Positions 4,753 through 7,598 of a stretch of DNA of 7,598 nucleotides are shown in pieces. The DNA lies in the NCBI GenBank assembly GCA_007570905.1, contig RKSI01000165.1, forward strand, positions 1 through 7,598, in the 5' to 3' direction. The stretch comes from Gammaproteobacteria bacterium (lineage in GTDB: Bacteria > Pseudomonadota > Gammaproteobacteria > Poriferisulfidales > Oxydemutatoraceae). Under the pieces are notes generated by a model that saw only the letters and a program-made list of their open reading frames with translations, had not been told where the DNA came from and did no database searches. The position numbers and the translations under genes were made by a program. How positions within the stretch are numbered: the first letter of the stretch is position 1; the number at the start of each line of letters is the position of its first letter.

Positions 4753-7598
4753 ATGCGACCGGAACAAGCAAAAGCCGATCGCCGCTTGCGTACGCGCGTC
4801 AAACTGCTGGGCAGCCTGCTGGGCGATGTCATCAAGGAACAAAGCGGCGAACCCGTGTTCAGCGCCGTCGAAAGACTGCGTCGCGGGTTCGTGTCGCTGC
4901 GAAAAGCCGACAACCGCAAAAAACGCGACCGCCTGCTGCGCTACATCGCCGGCCTGGAACCGGAGACGCTGAACCAGGTCATCCGCGCCTTCTCGATGTA
5001 TTTCAGCCTGGTCAATGTGGCCGAGGAAATGGCGCGCCACCACCGCTTCAGCCAGGCCGCGCTGAACCCCGGCCAGGCCGCGCGCGGCGGCTCCATTGAG
5101 GGCGCGCTGACGGCGCTGCGCGACAACGGCGTCAGCGGCGAGGAATTGCAGACGCTGCTGAACCGGCTGCGCTATATCCCGGTGTTCACCGCGCACCCGA
5201 CCGAGGCCAGGCGGCGCACCATCATGCACCTGCTGGACGGCATCCTCAACACCGTGCGCGAACTGGAGGCGCGGCGCGACAGCGCGTCGAAGAACATCAC
5301 CATCGACAAACTGAAAGGCCAGATACAGGTGCTGTGGAAAACCGACGAGATGCGGCTCAACAAGCCGACGGTCGAGACCGAGGTCAGGAACGGGCTGTAT
5401 TACTTCAAGGCGTCGCTGTTTGAGGCGGTGCCGCAAACCTGCCGCAACCTGGAGGAAGCCGCCGCCCGCGTCTATCCGGACCACGACATCACGGTGCCGA
5501 ATTTCATTCGTTTCGGCTCGTGGATCGGCGGCGACCGCGACGGCAACCCATATGTGACGCCCGAGGTCACGCGCAAGACGGTGCGGGTGCAGGCGGAAGA
5601 GGTGATGGCCGAATACAACCGGCGTCTCGACGAACTGACCGGCATACTGGCGCATTCCAACAACCTTGTGGAGGTCTCGGAGAACTTCATCCTGCTGCTG
5701 GAACGCGACCGCCCGGTTGTGCGCCTCGCCTTCGAGGACGCCGGCGCCGATTTCACCAAGGAGCCGTACCGCCGCAAAATTGCCGTCATATCTTACCGGC
5801 TGAAGCAGACGCTCAAGCGCATCCGCGAGGGCGGCGACGGCGGCGAACACGCCTACGCCGGCGTGCACGAATTTCTCGATGATCTGCGCTCGATTGACGA
5901 ATCACTGCGCCACCACGGCGACGACCGCGTCGCCGACGCCGAACTGCGCGACCTGATTCGCCTGGTCGAGACCTTCGGCTTTCATCTGGCGCGCCTTGAT
6001 GTGCGCGAGATTTCCACGCGGCACGCGCTGGCCGTCGCCGAAATCGCGCGGCAGTGGGGCTGCGATGACTACGCCGGCCTGTCCGACGAGGAACGCACCG
6101 CCTTCCTGACCGAGAAACTGCAGGCGCCGTCGCTGCCGCCGCTCAACGCCGGGCAACTCGGCGACGACGCGCGGCGCGTTGCCGATGTGTTTCACTGCGT
6201 CGCGCAGATTCACCGCGAAGTCGGGCGCAACGCGATTGGCCGCTATGTCATATCAATGACGCGCCATGCAAACGATGTGCTCGAGGTCATGCTGCTCGCC
6301 CGGCTCGCCGGGCTGGCCGGCCCCGGCGACGGCGGCAACGGCAATGGCAACGGCGGCGGCGAGGCGTTCTGTCATTTGCAACCGTCGCCGCTGTTCGAGA
6401 CGATAGACGACCTCGACGGCGTGCGGCAGACGCTGGAAGACCTGTTCACCAACCCCGCCTACAAGGCGCTGCTGGCGGCGTCGGGCAACCTGCAGGAAAT
6501 CATGCTCGGCTATTCCGACTCGTGCAAGGACGGCGGCATTCTGGCATCTACCTGGGGGCTGTACCAGGCGCAGAAGGGCATCACCAGCCTGGCGGTCAAG
6601 CACAATGTCGTGTGCCGCCTGTTCCACGGGCGCGGCGGCACGGTCGGGCGCGGCGGCGGCCCGACCTACCGCGCCATCACATCGCAGCCGCCCGGCACGG
6701 TGCACGGACAAATCAAGATTACCGAGCAGGGCGAGGTGCTTTCGTTCAAATACAGCTACCGGGAAACCGCGAGTTACCAACTCTCGACCTCTATTGCCGG
6801 GCTGCTCGAGGCCAGCCGGCACCTGGCGATGGCGAACCGCCTGGACCTGAAGTCAAAGCCGAAGGACGAACAGGCGCATCTTGAAATCATGACCGAACTC
6901 GCGCGCCTCGGCGAACGCAGTTACCGCGAACTGATTGACGAGACCGACGGCCTGCTCGACTACTTCTACGAGGCCACGCCGGTGCTTGAAATCGGCGAGA
7001 TGAGCATCGGCTCGCGCCCGACGCACCGGCGCGGCGGCGACCGCTCGCGCCAGTCCATCCGCGCGATTCCGTGGGTGTTCGGCTGGTCGCTGTCGCGCCA
7101 CACGCTGCCGGCGTGGTACGGACTCGGCACCGCGCTGGAGAGTTATGCCAACGCCGCGCCCGGCAACTTCGACAAACTGCAATCGCTCTATGACAACTGG
7201 CCGTTCTTCCACAACCTGATGGAGAATGTGCAGATGGCGCTGTCCAAGGCCAACATGGCGACCGCGCACGAATACGCCGGCCTTTGCAGCGACCGCGAGA
7301 GCGCCGAAGCAATCTACCGCCGCATCGCGGACGAATACCGCAAGACCGTCGCCTGCGTCCTCAAAATCAGCCGCTGCGAACAACTGCTCCAGCACCAGGA
7401 AACGCTGATGCTGTCGCTGCAAAGACGCGACCCGTACCTCGACCCGCTGAACCACATCCAGTTGTCGCTGATCCGCCGCTACCGCTCCGCCTACCTGAAA
7501 CAACGCGCCGCCGACGAAACCACCGCGCCGATGGAAAACGAACCCCTGTCCCTGGTCCTGCGCTCCATCAGCGCCATCGCCATCGGCATGAGAAACAC
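4753..7598 (+). CDS. ppc: Phosphoenolpyruvate carboxylase (3' end cut by the window)
   Basis: This enzyme carboxylates PEP with bicarbonate to oxaloacetate, replenishing the TCA cycle; it is a cytoplasmic homotetramer. The 948 complete codons run to MRN plus AC of the next codon. They match the family terminus MRNTG, so only about the last two residues and the stop are missing. Landmarks, with E. coli equivalents: H148 in VFTAHPTE (H138); GSWIGGDRDGNP (255-266); R418 (R396); K592 in GYSDSCKDGG (K546); H625 and R627 in FHGRGGTVGRGGGP (H579, R581); R755 (R699); R770 in IRAIPW (R713). The aspartate-inhibition residues are also kept: R633 (R587), K832 (K773), R892 (R832) and N948 (N881). The enzyme is therefore likely feedback-inhibited by aspartate. 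It is longer than E. coli PEPC (883 aa), partly from a Gly/Asn-rich insertion at 525-536. The ATG at 4753 gives the expected N-terminus, but no Shine-Dalgarno precedes it. Confidence 0.98.
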   Translation, partial: MRPEQAKADRRLRTRVKLLGSLLGDVIKEQSGEPVFSAVERLRRGFVSLRKADNRKKRDRLLRYIAGLEPETLNQVIRAFSMYFSLVNVAEEMARHHRFSQAALNPGQAARGGSIEGALTALRDNGVSGEELQTLLNRLRYIPVFTAHPTEARRRTIMHLLDGILNTVRELEARRDSASKNITIDKLKGQIQVLWKTDEMRLNKPTVETEVRNGLYYFKASLFEAVPQTCRNLEEAAARVYPDHDITVPNFIRFGSWIGGDRDGNPYVTPEVTRKTVRVQAEEVMAEYNRRLDELTGILAHSNNLVEVSENFILLLERDRPVVRLAFEDAGADFTKEPYRRKIAVISYRLKQTLKRIREGGDGGEHAYAGVHEFLDDLRSIDESLRHHGDDRVADAELRDLIRLVETFGFHLARLDVREISTRHALAVAEIARQWGCDDYAGLSDEERTAFLTEKLQAPSLPPLNAGQLGDDARRVADVFHCVAQIHREVGRNAIGRYVISMTRHANDVLEVMLLARLAGLAGPGDGGNGNGNGGGEAFCHLQPSPLFETIDDLDGVRQTLEDLFTNPAYKALLAASGNLQEIMLGYSDSCKDGGILASTWGLYQAQKGITSLAVKHNVVCRLFHGRGGTVGRGGGPTYRAITSQPPGTVHGQIKITEQGEVLSFKYSYRETASYQLSTSIAGLLEASRHLAMANRLDLKSKPKDEQAHLEIMTELARLGERSYRELIDETDGLLDYFYEATPVLEIGEMSIGSRPTHRRGGDRSRQSIRAIPWVFGWSLSRHTLPAWYGLGTALESYANAAPGNFDKLQSLYDNWPFFHNLMENVQMALSKANMATAHEYAGLCSDRESAEAIYRRIADEYRKTVACVLKISRCEQLLQHQETLMLSLQRRDPYLDPLNHIQLSLIRRYRSAYLKQRAADETTAPMENEPLSLVLRSISAIAIGMRN
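6325..6360 (+). repeat. Low-complexity GGC/AAC codon run inside ppc
   Basis: Twelve codons encode GDGGNGNGNGGG (residues 525-536), built almost only from GGC with AAC, AAT and GAC. They lie in the loop just before the conserved PLFETIDDL segment. Compared by eye with E. coli PEPC, this loop is about 17 residues longer. The reading frame is intact on both sides, so it is an in-frame expansion and not a frameshift. Its simple-sequence character suggests replication slippage. Confidence 0.75.

Noticed and set aside
3516..5868. Two long - strand open frames (3516-4919, 467 codons; 4390-5868, 492 codons)
   Set aside because: They are antisense to potC and ppc, both unmistakable. The translations are Arg/Gln/His-rich and low in recognisable motifs, so they are shadows of GC-rich coding sequence.

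Overview
The window is high-GC bacterial DNA (roughly two-thirds G+C by eye). It carries five genes on the + strand and no convincing gene on the - strand. The gene families, a Tat-exported solute-binding protein and E. coli-like sigma-70 promoter elements suggest a Gram-negative bacterium, probably Pseudomonadota and possibly Gammaproteobacteria. This is inference, because no rRNA or other phylogenetic marker is present. No mobile element, CRISPR array, tRNA or rRNA is visible.

Region 1-346 is non-coding. It holds a 12-bp tandem repeat (106-153), a good candidate promoter (204-232), a five-tract G-quadruplex motif (261-286), three 11-bp tandem repeats (299-331) and a Shine-Dalgarno (335-339). 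If the promoter is right, everything downstream of about 240 is a structured 5' leader of roughly 105 nt.

Region 347-4703 is a complete ABC importer operon of the spermidine/putrescine (Pot) family in the order D-A-B-C: Tat-exported binding protein (347-1504), ATPase (1560-2657), permease B (2680-3606) and permease C (3603-4703). The two permeases overlap by 4 nt at GTGA. The membrane pore would be a PotB/PotC heterodimer powered by a PotA dimer and fed by the periplasmic PotD-like protein. Two things depart from the textbook system. The binding pocket lacks the acidic pair and one tyrosine that contact spermidine in E. coli PotD. PotC carries an extra C-terminal tail of about 87 residues with a predicted seventh membrane helix.

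Region 4704-7598 holds a promoter with a perfect -10 box, with its -35 on the potC stop codon. It is followed by phosphoenolpyruvate carboxylase (ppc, 4753 to beyond the window). The gene is cut just after the terminal MRNT motif, so it is nearly complete. It keeps all catalytic residues and all aspartate-inhibition residues checked, and carries a Gly/Asn-rich insertion. The importer and ppc look like adjacent but separately promoted units.

I see no clearly new multi-gene system. The most distinctive signals are the repeat-rich, G-quadruplex-bearing leader, the PotC extension and the altered ligand pocket of the binding protein.
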